In this document: positions 1 to 8,224 of the stretch, in pieces
Position numbering within the stretch: the stretch's first letter is position 1
Layout: every line of letters begins with the position of its first letter
Virus record (IMG/VR): IMGVR_UViG_3300047667_001294
Span: 1-40,155 of that record
DNA length: 40,155 nucleotides
Strand: one strand, 5' to 3'
Source: a virus
Program-made: the position numbers and the translations under genes
Notes under the pieces: model-generated
What the model saw: only the letters and a program-made list of their open reading frames with translations
Told to the model about the DNA's origin: nothing
The model's database searches: none

Positions 1-331
1 ACAGACTATGATAACTTCTCCGGTGAGTCACTTCGCTCTGCCCAAATACCCCGCCTATGTCGCCTATAACCGTTTGTGGAATTTCGTCGTGAAGACCGCA
101 CCAAAAGTTCTTAACTTTATCCTCAACAATAGCAATAGCAAGTATGCAACGCCTAATAGCTTCTTGGTCTGTCTCCCCCAACTCATTGAAAAAATGAGGG
201 ACATCTTGCTCTTTAATCAACTTCTCATATTTAGCAGGAGTCCACCCACCTTTATACATGATGGCGACATACTTGTCTAGGTGTTGGTATTTCGGGTTTA
301 GGTAAATTTCGTTTTCAAATATATCGGACAT
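1..331 (-). CDS. nrdB: Ribonucleotide reductase small (beta) subunit, N-terminal part, cut by window edge
   Basis: Reading the minus strand from an ATG at 331 gives an open frame of 110 residues that runs off the left edge. Near the edge it reads IVEDKVKNFW and then FGQSEVTHRRSYHSL. This matches the class I ribonucleotide reductase beta family, where a conserved SE-x-x-H-x-x-x-Y stretch supplies iron ligands of the diferric centre. The enzyme, with the alpha subunit, makes deoxyribonucleotides for phage replication; T4 carries the same gene. Upstream (332-417) is AT-rich, with a TAATTA box 8 nt before the ATG. The plus-strand frame across this stretch is a shadow. The family call is strong; the radical tyrosine and remaining ligands lie outside the window. 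Confidence 0.85.
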   Translation of the reverse strand, partial: MSDIFENEIYLNPKYQHLDKYVAIMYKGGWTPAKYEKLIKEQDVPHFFNELGETDQEAIRRCILAIAIVEDKVKNFWCGLHDEIPQTVIGDIGGVFGQSEVTHRRSYHSL

Positions 332-417
332 AGTAGGTTTAATTATTACCACAATACCGCTACGGATTCAATTTATTTATCTAAAAAAGTTTTTTTTCTG
401 CGCGGATACCCTAGCAC

Positions 418-843
418 TCAATCTAAGATGATCGAATCTAGGATTTTACCTGAAATTGATTCGCGATCCTTAAAATTATTAATTTGTTTTCTGGTGAATC
501 TGTCTTCGCTAGAATCCCACATTACGATATAAGTAACCAGTTCATCGAAATCTGGCGTTTTGTAGAATACCTCGAACTCTTCCAGATCCTCAAAATCAGA
601 GATGCTGTCTTCGTATAAACTAAAAACTTCCACTCCATTGACGAGAACTTCCATATCCTGCCTACCATAGTGGAAATTTTCGGTTATTCGGGTTACCTCG
701 TTAAGTTGTATAAAAAACCCCAATTCCCCAGCAACCGGATCGTGGTATTTGGAAGATGTTAAATCGGGAAACTGTATGCTGAAATGATCCATCAATTTTT
801 GATGGGTGGATTCGCCCAATTCTTTATCAATTTTAAAACTCAT
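418..843 (-). CDS. Hypothetical acidic protein, 141 aa
   Basis: I do not recognise a family. The protein is acidic and soluble-looking, without membrane segments or a signal peptide. It has a cluster of Asp/Glu around residues 80-100 and ends in SIILD. The start is preceded by a TAAATA box exactly 5 nt upstream (849-854 on the minus strand), the arrangement seen before many structural genes here. It lies 8 bp after the tail-tube-like gene at 852 on the same strand, so it may be a tail accessory or completion protein; that is inference from position only. Confidence 0.6.
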   Translation of the reverse strand: MSFKIDKELGESTHQKLMDHFSIQFPDLTSSKYHDPVAGELGFFIQLNEVTRITENFHYGRQDMEVLVNGVEVFSLYEDSISDFEDLEEFEVFYKTPDFDELVTYIVMWDSSEDRFTRKQINNFKDRESISGKILDSIILD

Positions 844-848
844 ATTAT

Positions 849-854
849 TATTTA
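849..854 (-). promoter_or_regulatory. TAAATA box 5 nt before start at 843
   Basis: On the minus strand the sequence is TAAATA, a 5-nt spacer ATAAT, then ATG. With T4 late-promoter spacing, transcription would begin at the ATG. It lies at the end of the upstream gene. It is inferred to be a promoter from recurrence only. Confidence 0.4.
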
Positions 855-1805
855 CTCGAATTTGCCAACGCTTGGAAATCCGCTATTCGGATTATTCCTC
901 AATTCCGAATTCTCTTCAAGCCCAAAACCAGATCCATCTTGAACCGTATAGTAGTTATATACGAATTGGATCTGTCTCTGCATGACTCTGTCGGCTTCAT
1001 AGTTTAGGTTTTCCTCACTAATGTTGTTAGGAACAGCATCGTAATACTTGAAAACCTTTCTAACAATAGGTCTTTGGTTTGGAAATGTTCCTGCCAATTC
1101 AAATATAGTAATATCCGCTTTCAAAGATCTTTCTCTACTTGTGGCAAACAAACCTCTATGGGACATTAATTTTGCCCAAGGATGTAAGAAGAAATCCGTA
1201 TACGAACAATTGGTTTCTTTAACTGTAACTTCCAATGCTTGGTTTTCGTTGGAGCCTTGGGTCACCGGAGCTTTCATGAAACCGTTGCTGGCTCCATTCA
1301 TACCACCGAATTGTCCAACGTTAAAACTAAAACCAGCCTCTTGAACACCTAGAGCAAAAATACAACCAATAGTTTCTTGTGCCTCGTCTCTTTGAAGATA
1401 TTTGGTTGCTTCCTCGAAATTCCAATCCTGCGAAGATTTAGTGGGTTCGTATTTTCCGATATCTTTAATTTGGCTTAATAGGTATTCCTCATTATGAGGC
1501 TCGATGAATACCGCCCATTTAGCGGCATGCGGCAATGCATAACAAAAGTTACACAAAGTGGAGTAATAAAACTCCAAAGGTCTGTTGAACATACTAGGCG
1601 GGCCACTACCTTTGAAGTCATACTGCATATTTGGATCAAATCCAAAAGAACCGCTACTGTAAGAATCACTACCACGACCTTTAAAGAAAGATAAAAAGTT
1701 TTCAATGGGTGCATTAATGTTGTTTCTAACAAAACTAGGACCGCGTTCTAACGCTAGATCGGGGAAAGGTATGCGTGATTGAACAAAGTCGGTATTCCGT
1801 GCCAT
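852..1805 (-). CDS. Tail-tube-fold baseplate protein (gp54/gp19-like)
   Basis: This 317-residue virion-type protein starts MARNTDFVQ at 1805. The open frame extends further upstream, but this ATG has a TAATTA box 5 nt before it and avoids overlap with the divergent gene at 1816. The C-terminal half resembles the T4 tail-tube superfamily: a stretch around LEVTVKETNCSYTDFFLHPW, then ADITIFELAG, then a strand ending QIQFVYNYYTV, which parallels the C-terminal part of T4 gp54 (FDVTFAYRVM). gp54 nucleates tube polymerisation on the baseplate. A second tube-family protein at 25793-26419 looks more like gp19, so this one is more likely the initiator or a baseplate cap. The N-terminal third (Gly/Ser-rich near residues 40-70) is unassigned. 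Confidence 0.55.
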   Translation of the reverse strand: MARNTDFVQSRIPFPDLALERGPSFVRNNINAPIENFLSFFKGRGSDSYSSGSFGFDPNMQYDFKGSGPPSMFNRPLEFYYSTLCNFCYALPHAAKWAVFIEPHNEEYLLSQIKDIGKYEPTKSSQDWNFEEATKYLQRDEAQETIGCIFALGVQEAGFSFNVGQFGGMNGASNGFMKAPVTQGSNENQALEVTVKETNCSYTDFFLHPWAKLMSHRGLFATSRERSLKADITIFELAGTFPNQRPIVRKVFKYYDAVPNNISEENLNYEADRVMQRQIQFVYNYYTVQDGSGFGLEENSELRNNPNSGFPSVGKFE

Positions 1806-1816
1806 AATACTAATTA
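1805..1816. promoter_or_regulatory. Back-to-back AT boxes between divergent starts 1805 and 1816
   Basis: Only 10 bp separate the two start codons. On the plus strand TAATAC (1805-1810) is followed by a 5-nt spacer and ATG. On the minus strand TAATTA (1811-1816) is followed by a 5-nt spacer and ATG. Each box overlaps one base of the opposite start codon, leaving no room for a ribosome-binding site for either gene. Confidence 0.45.
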
Positions 1817-2037
1817 TGAGTATGAAGGAGTTTATAAGGAAGCTGGACCCTAGTTGGATACGCGGTCTAATCTCTGTATTGCTATGCCTTACGGTTATAT
1901 TTGGTTTTTTTGTGGGGTTAATTCCTGTTGAATTTATTAAAGATCTAACTATCATGGCTCTATCGTTTTATTTCGGTAGCAAAGTTCCGACATACCAAGA
2001 ACAGAAGTATATGAAAGAAAGTATTAAAAATCCCTAA
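1816..2037 (+). CDS. Small membrane protein, putative holin
   Basis: This 73-residue protein has a charged N-terminus, a hydrophobic segment at about residues 17-37 (LISVLLCLTVIFGFFVGL), and a second, more amphipathic segment ending ALSFYFGSK, then a hydrophilic charged tail. The pattern of one or two membrane helices followed by FYFGSK and a polar C-terminus is common among small phage holin-like proteins. A holin would set lysis timing by letting the exported or released cell-wall enzyme reach the wall; a candidate wall enzyme is at 24401-24820. No family is certain. The gene is divergent from 852-1805 with only 10 bp between start codons. Confidence 0.5.
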   Translation: MSMKEFIRKLDPSWIRGLISVLLCLTVIFGFFVGLIPVEFIKDLTIMALSFYFGSKVPTYQEQKYMKESIKNP

Positions 2038-2046
2038 TTATATACT

Positions 2047-2562
2047 ATGAGCAATCCGTGGGAAACAAATCATGAAAAATTGGCAACCGTTTTCCAAGAA
2101 GGAATTCTTGATAGAATTGGGTCGAAGGTGAGGAAACCTTTTAGAGCTATGGGTAATCTTGCATCTGGTCTTAGTAAGGGCGTAATGCATAACCCCCAAG
2201 TAAAACAAATTGAAGATTATATAAATAGAAAATATCAGGAAATAGAAAATGATATTGGCCAACTTATTAAAGACTCTCCCCAAAAAGTAGAAATGGGCGA
2301 TTCTATCATAGAACTAAAAAAATCGTTTGAAGGGTTTAATACGAAGGTTGAAGAAATTTACACTAGGGAGCAGAGAGGTGAACAAGATAAATTAAATCAA
2401 ATAGACCCTACTAGACAACAGCCCCAGCAGAATTCTACACCACCACCTCTCCCTCAACAACAACAGCCCCAGCAGAATTCTACACCACCCCCTCTCCCTC
2501 AACAACAAACCTCGCGTCAACGTCAACAACGCCAACGCCGCCGTCAACTCGGCCTATACTAA
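2047..2562 (+). CDS. Pro/Gln-rich tailed protein with 15-residue tandem repeat
   Basis: The 171-residue protein has a helical N-terminal region (about 1-115, with an amphipathic MGNLASGLSKGV segment) and a low-complexity C-terminus. The latter holds two copies of QQPQQNSTPPPLPQQ, encoded by a 45-bp tandem duplication at 2416-2505, and ends in an Arg-rich tail (RQRQQRQRRR). The basic tail could bind nucleic acid or an acidic partner. The start has a TAATTA box 6 nt upstream. It follows the holin-like gene by 9 bp. No family was recognised; a virion or lysis accessory role is only suggested by position. Confidence 0.6.
   Translation: MSNPWETNHEKLATVFQEGILDRIGSKVRKPFRAMGNLASGLSKGVMHNPQVKQIEDYINRKYQEIENDIGQLIKDSPQKVEMGDSIIELKKSFEGFNTKVEEIYTREQRGEQDKLNQIDPTRQQPQQNSTPPPLPQQQQPQQNSTPPPLPQQQTSRQRQQRQRRRQLGLY
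2416..2505 (+). repeat. 45-bp direct tandem repeat, two copies
   Basis: Copies at 2416-2460 and 2461-2505 are identical at 44 of 45 positions (CCACCACC versus CCACCCCC). The length is a multiple of three, so the frame is kept and a 15-residue Pro/Gln unit is duplicated. Confidence 0.95.
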
Positions 2563-2586
2563 TACGGCCCATATAGCAGAAATAGA

Positions 2587-2592
2587 TAATTA
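2587..2592 (+). promoter_or_regulatory. TAATTA box 5 nt before start at 2598
   Basis: The sequence is TAATTA, CAATT, ATG. The identical 14-mer occurs before the gene at 14169. It is a candidate late promoter element. Confidence 0.4.
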
Positions 2593-2597
2593 CAATT

Positions 2598-3131
2598 ATG
2601 GCTAATATTGATTTTGATGACCTAGAACCGCTAGCTTGCCCTTTGGTGACCCAACCGGACAACAACACCTGTATAGGTGATTTGATTAAGCAGTATGCAT
2701 ATAATTTAGCAATACTTGAAAGAGCATTGTTGAAAACTGTCGTGGCTGCGGGGATGCTCCAATATTTTATGGGGGGTTTGAGTAAGATCCCTAAAGGATA
2801 TGTTATTGCCGATGGTTCTTGGTATAGTCCCGAAACTTTTCCCAACCTTTTTGCCAATATCAAATACATCCACGGCAAAAGAGAAGATGGTTGTTTTAGA
2901 GTTCCAGATTTAAGATCAACCATTCTGGTTGGTTTGGACATGAATAGAAAATGTCTGACTGATGTTAACGAGTATGTAGGTTTAGATGTTAACGGCGATC
3001 CGGTCGAAGGTGATAATGTAGGTGCATCCAGAACCTATTGCCAGAGTCCTAACATTGGGCAAGAGTGCGATAGTCTAGTTAAAAAGAAATTAGCCATACC
3101 CCTTATATCTACGGGGGAGATATGCCTCTAA
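2598..3131 (+). CDS. Phage tail collar domain protein (short tail-fibre-like)
   Basis: Residues about 55-115 match the phage tail collar domain: GLSKIPKGYVIADGSWYSPE, then FPNLFANIKYIHG, then F-R-VPDLRSTILVGLD. This mirrors the family pattern of a CDG/ADG turn, FPNLF, and PDLRG-x-x-x-x-G. Collar domains occur in short tail fibres such as T4 gp12 and in other host-contacting tail proteins. The protein is only 177 residues. It lacks a long fibre shaft, and the part after the collar is short and contains several Cys (CLTD, TYCQSP, QECDS). It is the first of a run of plus-strand tail genes and is probably a baseplate-associated or adhesin tip subunit. Confidence 0.8.
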   Translation: MANIDFDDLEPLACPLVTQPDNNTCIGDLIKQYAYNLAILERALLKTVVAAGMLQYFMGGLSKIPKGYVIADGSWYSPETFPNLFANIKYIHGKREDGCFRVPDLRSTILVGLDMNRKCLTDVNEYVGLDVNGDPVEGDNVGASRTYCQSPNIGQECDSLVKKKLAIPLISTGEICL

Positions 3132-3154
3132 AACTTGATTTAGTTTTTATATTC

Positions 3155-3162
3155 CATAAATA
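3155..3162 (+). promoter_or_regulatory. CATAAATA late-promoter-like box before start at 3171
   Basis: CATAAATA differs at one position from the T4 late consensus TATAAATA. It lies 8 nt before the GTG start at 3171, so the predicted transcript start falls about 3 nt before the GTG. Identification is by motif only. Confidence 0.4.
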
Positions 3163-3170
3163 CTGCCCTA

Positions 3171-3521
3171 GTGGATATTATTTACAATAAAATTCTGTGT
3201 GAGTTGCTATCTAAGCCGCTCACTATAGAACATAAAGACAAAGTCGTTAAAAAGGGAACTTTACTGAATTGGAAATGTAATCCCTTTTTCATGGAGCTAA
3301 TCATCAAGACTGAAAAGAAGGACGAGTCGGTCAAGCTACTATACCCATTTAAACTCGAATCATATTATAATGATGAGGGTGATATGTTATCCGAGGTATA
3401 TTTTGACTATAGGTTATCCACTTTTAATGAAAGTATGAAAACCGATTTTAAGAAACTCGATATCGAGAAATTTAGTTATCATAAATATACGGATACGATT
3501 TTAAGTATAATCGTTGACTAA
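3171..3521 (+). CDS. Hypothetical protein, 116 aa, GTG start
   Basis: The product is not recognised. It is a soluble-looking mixed alpha/beta protein beginning (M)DIIYNKILCELLSKPL. The GTG start is used because no ATG occurs in frame nearby, and a CATAAATA box lies just upstream. It sits between the tail-collar gene and a fibre-type gene, so a tail assembly or structural role is possible, but nothing in its own sequence shows it. Confidence 0.55.
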   Translation: MDIIYNKILCELLSKPLTIEHKDKVVKKGTLLNWKCNPFFMELIIKTEKKDESVKLLYPFKLESYYNDEGDMLSEVYFDYRLSTFNESMKTDFKKLDIEKFSYHKYTDTILSIIVD

Positions 3522-3539
3522 TTTTTGAATCCCACATAC

Positions 3540-3545
3540 TAAATA
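3540..3545 (+). promoter_or_regulatory. TAAATA box 5 nt before start at 3551
   Basis: The sequence is TAAATA, GAATT, ATG. It is a candidate late promoter with the recurring 5-nt spacing. Confidence 0.4.
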
Positions 3546-3550
3546 GAATT

Positions 3551-4612
3551 ATGGCCGAAACCAATCCTTGTAAATGTGCAGACCCATCTGTAGGTCCGAC
3601 TAAATCAACCGCATCTTCATTTTCCTTTCAAATTTGTGATGGTATGGAGTTGGTTTCTGTTCCTGCCTCTAGCATTGCCGACTATATCATAAATGTTATT
3701 TATGGTAATACCGAAGGGGAACCTCCTGCGGAAGGTTGTTATAACGTCTGTTATGATGGTAGTGGTAATAGATCTATTAATTTGGCGGAATCACCTAGAT
3801 TGCAATCTGAATATGTTTTACAAACCCAAGAAACATTATTTCCTATTGTAGAGGGTGACCCAAATGCACGAATATCTTGGAATTTACCAAATCCTTCTTT
3901 CCTCGCATTCACCCAACAACCCCCCACTGGTTTTATACCGACTTATGCTAAACTAAAATTTACTTCATACTTTGGGGGTAGTGGTGGTAAGATTGTTGAA
4001 ATTTTAGATAAATACGAAAACCCTGTTTATAGACTTGTTGGGGATAATAGTGATGATGACGGTGCGCATACTGGTGAAGTTTGGGTTCCGGTGGATGATA
4101 ATGGTGGGAATGTCGGGGTCTTCTTGAGTGGTGTTACTAACAATGCTTATGTTAATATTAAACTGGTAGGCTTTACTAATGCGGCTATTTTAACTTCCGA
4201 TGGAACGGTTATCGGAGACATTGGTGATGGTGGTGATGGTGGGTCTGGAAATATTACAGAAACTACTACTGACCCTCTAGGGATTACCTACCTTAAACAT
4301 GAATACAATTCTGGTTCTGTTGACATTACCGTTATCGAATTTACGAAAGACACAACTCTATTAGAGGGCACTGATGATTATACTATCCTAGTTGATTTTG
4401 GGGGTAACGATATAAGAAGTGTTACCGTCCCTCACACAACATCAACTAGCCCGAAACAAAGAGTCACTATAAATTGGACTGTGGACAAAGCACTCCGTGT
4501 TGAAGTTAAAGCTAAGTCGCCTACCGCAAGTGGGAGTGTTCGGTCTTCCGATACCGGAAGTATAGATGCTTCGATTACTATACCTAAAGATATTACAACA
4601 CAGACTATTTAA
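3551..4612 (+). CDS. Probable tail/fibre structural protein, 353 aa
   Basis: The N-terminus is Cys-rich (NPCKCADP at 6-13, ICDG, then CYNVCYDG). The middle and C-terminal parts are rich in Gly, Asp, Thr and Ser with short alternating beta patterns, including a Gly-rich linker near residues 224-236 (GDIGDGGDGGSGN). The C-terminal third resembles an Ig-like or jelly-roll virion decoration domain by composition (VTVPHTTSTSPKQRVTINWTV). No specific family is recognised. The gene is followed directly (no gap) by a 44-residue gene and then the 1151-residue Cys-rich virion protein. A tail-fibre or baseplate-decoration role is inferred. Confidence 0.6.
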   Translation: MAETNPCKCADPSVGPTKSTASSFSFQICDGMELVSVPASSIADYIINVIYGNTEGEPPAEGCYNVCYDGSGNRSINLAESPRLQSEYVLQTQETLFPIVEGDPNARISWNLPNPSFLAFTQQPPTGFIPTYAKLKFTSYFGGSGGKIVEILDKYENPVYRLVGDNSDDDGAHTGEVWVPVDDNGGNVGVFLSGVTNNAYVNIKLVGFTNAAILTSDGTVIGDIGDGGDGGSGNITETTTDPLGITYLKHEYNSGSVDITVIEFTKDTTLLEGTDDYTILVDFGGNDIRSVTVPHTTSTSPKQRVTINWTVDKALRVEVKAKSPTASGSVRSSDTGSIDASITIPKDITTQTI

Positions 4613-4747
4613 ATGAACGACGAATTACTAGAAGAATTAATCGGTTATCTACATGACTATAAAGATTTACTACAAGAAGTAGATTTTACCCCACTAGATG
4701 ATGATATCACCGAAACAATAAAGCAACTTGAAGTGTTGCTTGACTAG
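4613..4747 (+). CDS. Small acidic helical protein, 44 aa
   Basis: The ATG at 4613 directly follows the TAA of the preceding gene. The frame encodes MNDELLEELIGYLHDYKDLL and continues to a TAG at 4745-4747. The product is very acidic, with a leucine-rich heptad-like pattern predicting a helix or small coiled coil. The immediate start after the upstream stop suggests translational coupling. It could be a chaperone or assembly cofactor for the adjacent tail proteins; function is unknown. Confidence 0.5.
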   Translation: MNDELLEELIGYLHDYKDLLQEVDFTPLDDDITETIKQLEVLLD

Positions 4748-4768
4748 ACGTTTGCCATAATTAAATGT

Positions 4769-7700
4769 GTGGACACAAATGGCAATATAACTTTACCCGT
4801 TAATTCAGGAGATCCTTTATTCGATCTCCTGAATTGTTATATCGATGCGTTTGGTGAAGAAATTCCTAACAGTGTATACTTGGACCCCTTTACCAAGGAC
4901 GAATTTGCCTTTGAACTTTTTACTAAAACTGGTAAATATTTAGGGGAAGATCTGTTCTTCATAAATTCAGAAGAGACCGAACCAGTAACCACATTAACAA
5001 ATGAAATATCTACAGGTAATAATATATTTAACCCTTTTCAGAACCTTGGCAACGGCGCAAATGCTTCTTTCCCAATTGCCAGCAGTGATATCGGAGCTAC
5101 CTCCGGTTCTTCTTTAGCTACATCTGATATTGTCTGGCAGTTTGTAGATGGTGAATTGGAAGGTGCGTGGTATAAAAAGTTTGACGAGGAATTTTCGGCA
5201 GATCCGATTTGCCTTAAACTACAAGTCGGAACTTTTGAATTAAGATATCCGTATGGCGATAGGGGGACTTTGGATGACGAAGACGGTTGGTCTGGTCGTG
5301 GTTTGGATAACTGCCAAAGATCGGTTTACCTAGGCCAAGAAGACCAGATAACACAAGAAGCCTTGGAAGAACTTTACTGGAACGAACCAGCCGAATTATC
5401 AACAACACCGTCTATTGCACTTAATGATACTACGTTGATTGATGACGGTGCTTATGCGGATAAGAATATTTTTTATGCGGATCAGATTCAGGTAAAAACT
5501 GACAGAGATGCGGATACGGGTGAATTCGCATGGCTGTATGATTTTGACCATACCGAACTTCCTATTATCTGCGGTCTGAATCAGATCTACTGGCCTTTGT
5601 TTAGATATGACGACGAGACAAGGGAATTCCCCTTTAAGATATCTAACGAGCAGGTAGAGGACATTGCTCTTACTTCAATTAACCTGAACAAAACCATGTG
5701 CGGAGCAGTGGCTGGTTTGACACCAGAAACATCAGATCAATTTTATAAGAAGTCTGGTTTTTGTGGAAGCGGGACCGAAGGGGCTTGGTTGAAAGGTTGT
5801 GATGTAGAACCTTTAGGTGAGGACATCTACCCTCCTGCTATTCCTGAAGAACTTTGTCAAGGACTTACTTTCTTTTTAGAAGACGATGAGGTGTTTGTTA
5901 CCGGTTCTTGCGTCATACCTCCCGTAGTATACATTCCCGACGAAGGTTGTGGAGACCCCCTATTTACAGGAACTTCGGTTATCGGTTTCGAAAACGCAGT
6001 GTATGAAGGAACACCCGAAATTAAGATCAGAAAAAATATTTTCGAATGGGGCGTTCCGGTTTCTGGCGGAAAAAACAAAATAGAATTCGAACCTGTAAGT
6101 TTTTCAGAGGTTTCTTTCGATCAGTCTTTTAAGATTGGTGATCTGTCATATTTAAATGAGATTGTCCAAGGCGGTAGTTATGTTGATACGGTTGATGTTG
6201 TGTTGAGCTTATCGATAGGAAATAATATTCAGGAATTTACTTTTCCTTTTGATATTACCGAGACCACAAACAATTCGTCGAACCCTATTGAAAATGCTGA
6301 CACCATAACGATAACCAAGCCAGCAACCCAAACCGTTTTCACTTTATATGGTGTTGCTTATACTTTAGAAATATTTTTTAAAGAAGGCTTAACCGAAGGT
6401 GGTTTTGCCAAAGAAACCGAGTTGTTTGCCAACGAACAAGCTACTTCTACTACCGAATTATTTGCGAAACTAACAACTATAGAATCGCAGGAACAAACTA
6501 ATTCTTATACCTATAAGGTGTTCTCGTTTGAGCCTAAGGTTGGTTTTGACTATAGCCTTGATGTAACTGGGTGTGTTTTAACTGTCGTTGGTGATGAAAC
6601 CGAGGGTATTGCTCGGGAGGAAAACATATTCCAAATAGAAACTGATGGGACCGACTTTATTAGTTTTTATGAAGATGGTGTAAAGAAATCGGAGCTACTT
6701 GCACCATTAATGATACTTTGTTATAGAAATAAAGTAAGATCTTTAACTGGTGCTTCGAGGCAGACGGGTCTGCATATGATGGCTCCGACAGGGGGGGATA
6801 CTCATTTCTTTTGGGAGTTTCCTGATTCCGATATCACCGATGTTATCAATGGTTATGATCATGATGATTATTGTGAATACGGAAAGTTAGACTCTTACAA
6901 ATCCATTGTTGATGCTAAACTTGGTGAAGAGACCAATGAATGGAAAAAATGTAATTGTAAAGCGGTTTACCATTCACCTATAGGTAATAGTTTTGAAGGT
7001 GTCGCGGGATTTGATGATTATAAAGAATACTCCGACATTATTTTTTCAGACAGCGGTGTTGAGCCGTTCTCTTTTTCTACTTGGGTTGGTCCTGATGGTA
7101 AAGATTATAGAACCAGTGATTACTTCGCAGTATTCAAATACTCTGGGAGGGAACCCGATGTTGGTTACGGTATAGGTTACTGGGAGACTCTTTCGGGAAA
7201 ATCCATGAAACTTGAAAGAGGTAATAGTTATGTTTATCGTCGTGCTTCTTTCGATGGTTGTGATGATAATAAACCGCCTTGTTTGGTGGTTCAAAATTGT
7301 CACTGTTATGATAACTGTAATGATTCTGTGTGTAAACCCCAGTGGACTAAACTAGTCCAAGAACCTGATGGTTCGTGGGTCGATACTGGAGAGCCTAGCG
7401 ATATGATACTTGAGGCCGGTCAGTTCTACGAATATGAGAAACAAGGATCTATAAATTACACCCTACATAAAGAAGACGGAACCTCTTACGATAGGACAAC
7501 ACCCACTTCCAGCTTCTCTATGAATGTCCCTTTTAAAGAAAGCAGTCCTTTCTGGGCTTCTTCCCCAACTGTGGGTTCGTTAAACATTGGACTAGGTCCG
7601 CTTGAAAGCTCAGAATATCTTTTAACAACCCAACCAGATCCTAGTGAAATTATTATAGACAATGATAACTACATCAAAATTGTTAGAAACAAATGCGAAC

Positions 7701-8224
7701 CCTTCGTGTGGAAACAACCACTTACCTCTACTATAGATCTGGAAAAACCCCCTGTTTGGAAAAAACTTAATTTTAGTTTCACCAACCCCAAGCTACTACA
7801 AAAGATTGTGGGGTGTGGTAACTGTGAATTGGTGTTTGATGATACCCCCGATTCTTGTTTTTTGAAGGAAGCTAATTGTAATTCATATATCGGGTATGTT
7901 GAGGAAACTAACGAAGATTCTGATATGATTATCAGAACTGCTTCCAATTGCAATAATAATACAGAACTCTATTATTCCGCCCAAAATGATTTTATATGGA
8001 CAAACGACGTAGTCAATACTACGGACGTGGTAAATCCTGTTTCAGAGGTTTACGTTGAAGCAGAGCAGCCTTGGGCTAATTACCTAAACAAAGACAAAGC
8101 CGTTGTTCGGGTAAAGGAAACTGATACCCATCTCAAAACTAAAGACGAACTGGGTGTGTTTGTTCCTAAAAACATCGGCGTGAATAAGCTCCAGTGTTTT
8201 GGCCAAGAAAATGAATTAGTATAA
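4769..8224 (+). CDS. Large cysteine-rich virion protein, 1151 aa
   Basis: This is the largest protein in the window and starts with GTG; the nearby ATG at 4765 is in another frame and closes quickly. It is acidic, beta-rich and contains many Cys in short clusters (for example CNCK, CHCYDNCNDSVC, CGNCELVFDDTPDSC). Residues about 287-345 (FPFKI..CGAVAG..WLKGCD) align with a segment of the phosphoesterase protein at 17055-18914. Two LEaGxxYxYx-type segments near residues 810 and 877 also resemble one there. The stop TAA overlaps the ATG of the next gene (TAATG), so the two are translationally coupled. Probably a baseplate-wedge or tail-fibre network component; no T4 counterpart was recognised. 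Confidence 0.65.
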   Translation: MDTNGNITLPVNSGDPLFDLLNCYIDAFGEEIPNSVYLDPFTKDEFAFELFTKTGKYLGEDLFFINSEETEPVTTLTNEISTGNNIFNPFQNLGNGANASFPIASSDIGATSGSSLATSDIVWQFVDGELEGAWYKKFDEEFSADPICLKLQVGTFELRYPYGDRGTLDDEDGWSGRGLDNCQRSVYLGQEDQITQEALEELYWNEPAELSTTPSIALNDTTLIDDGAYADKNIFYADQIQVKTDRDADTGEFAWLYDFDHTELPIICGLNQIYWPLFRYDDETREFPFKISNEQVEDIALTSINLNKTMCGAVAGLTPETSDQFYKKSGFCGSGTEGAWLKGCDVEPLGEDIYPPAIPEELCQGLTFFLEDDEVFVTGSCVIPPVVYIPDEGCGDPLFTGTSVIGFENAVYEGTPEIKIRKNIFEWGVPVSGGKNKIEFEPVSFSEVSFDQSFKIGDLSYLNEIVQGGSYVDTVDVVLSLSIGNNIQEFTFPFDITETTNNSSNPIENADTITITKPATQTVFTLYGVAYTLEIFFKEGLTEGGFAKETELFANEQATSTTELFAKLTTIESQEQTNSYTYKVFSFEPKVGFDYSLDVTGCVLTVVGDETEGIAREENIFQIETDGTDFISFYEDGVKKSELLAPLMILCYRNKVRSLTGASRQTGLHMMAPTGGDTHFFWEFPDSDITDVINGYDHDDYCEYGKLDSYKSIVDAKLGEETNEWKKCNCKAVYHSPIGNSFEGVAGFDDYKEYSDIIFSDSGVEPFSFSTWVGPDGKDYRTSDYFAVFKYSGREPDVGYGIGYWETLSGKSMKLERGNSYVYRRASFDGCDDNKPPCLVVQNCHCYDNCNDSVCKPQWTKLVQEPDGSWVDTGEPSDMILEAGQFYEYEKQGSINYTLHKEDGTSYDRTTPTSSFSMNVPFKESSPFWASSPTVGSLNIGLGPLESSEYLLTTQPDPSEIIIDNDNYIKIVRNKCEPFVWKQPLTSTIDLEKPPVWKKLNFSFTNPKLLQKIVGCGNCELVFDDTPDSCFLKEANCNSYIGYVEETNEDSDMIIRTASNCNNNTELYYSAQNDFIWTNDVVNTTDVVNPVSEVYVEAEQPWANYLNKDKAVVRVKETDTHLKTKDELGVFVPKNIGVNKLQCFGQENELV
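4802..4835 (+). repeat. Perfect 13-bp inverted repeat, 8-nt loop, inside CDS
   Basis: Arms AATTCAGGAGATC (4802-4814) and GATCTCCTGAATT (4823-4835) are exact reverse complements around the loop CTTTATTC. The hairpin starts 33 nt into the 1151-residue gene, near the site of translation initiation. There is no T-run after it, so it is not a standard intrinsic terminator. Confidence 0.9.

Noticed and set aside
8-280. Plus-strand open frame of 90 residues at the left edge
   Set aside because: The minus strand here encodes a convincing NrdB N-terminus with metal-ligand motifs; the plus frame is a shadow.
1475-1732. Minus-strand frame of 85 residues inside the tail-tube-like gene
   Set aside because: It lies in another frame of a gene with family similarity, and codon pattern fits a shadow.
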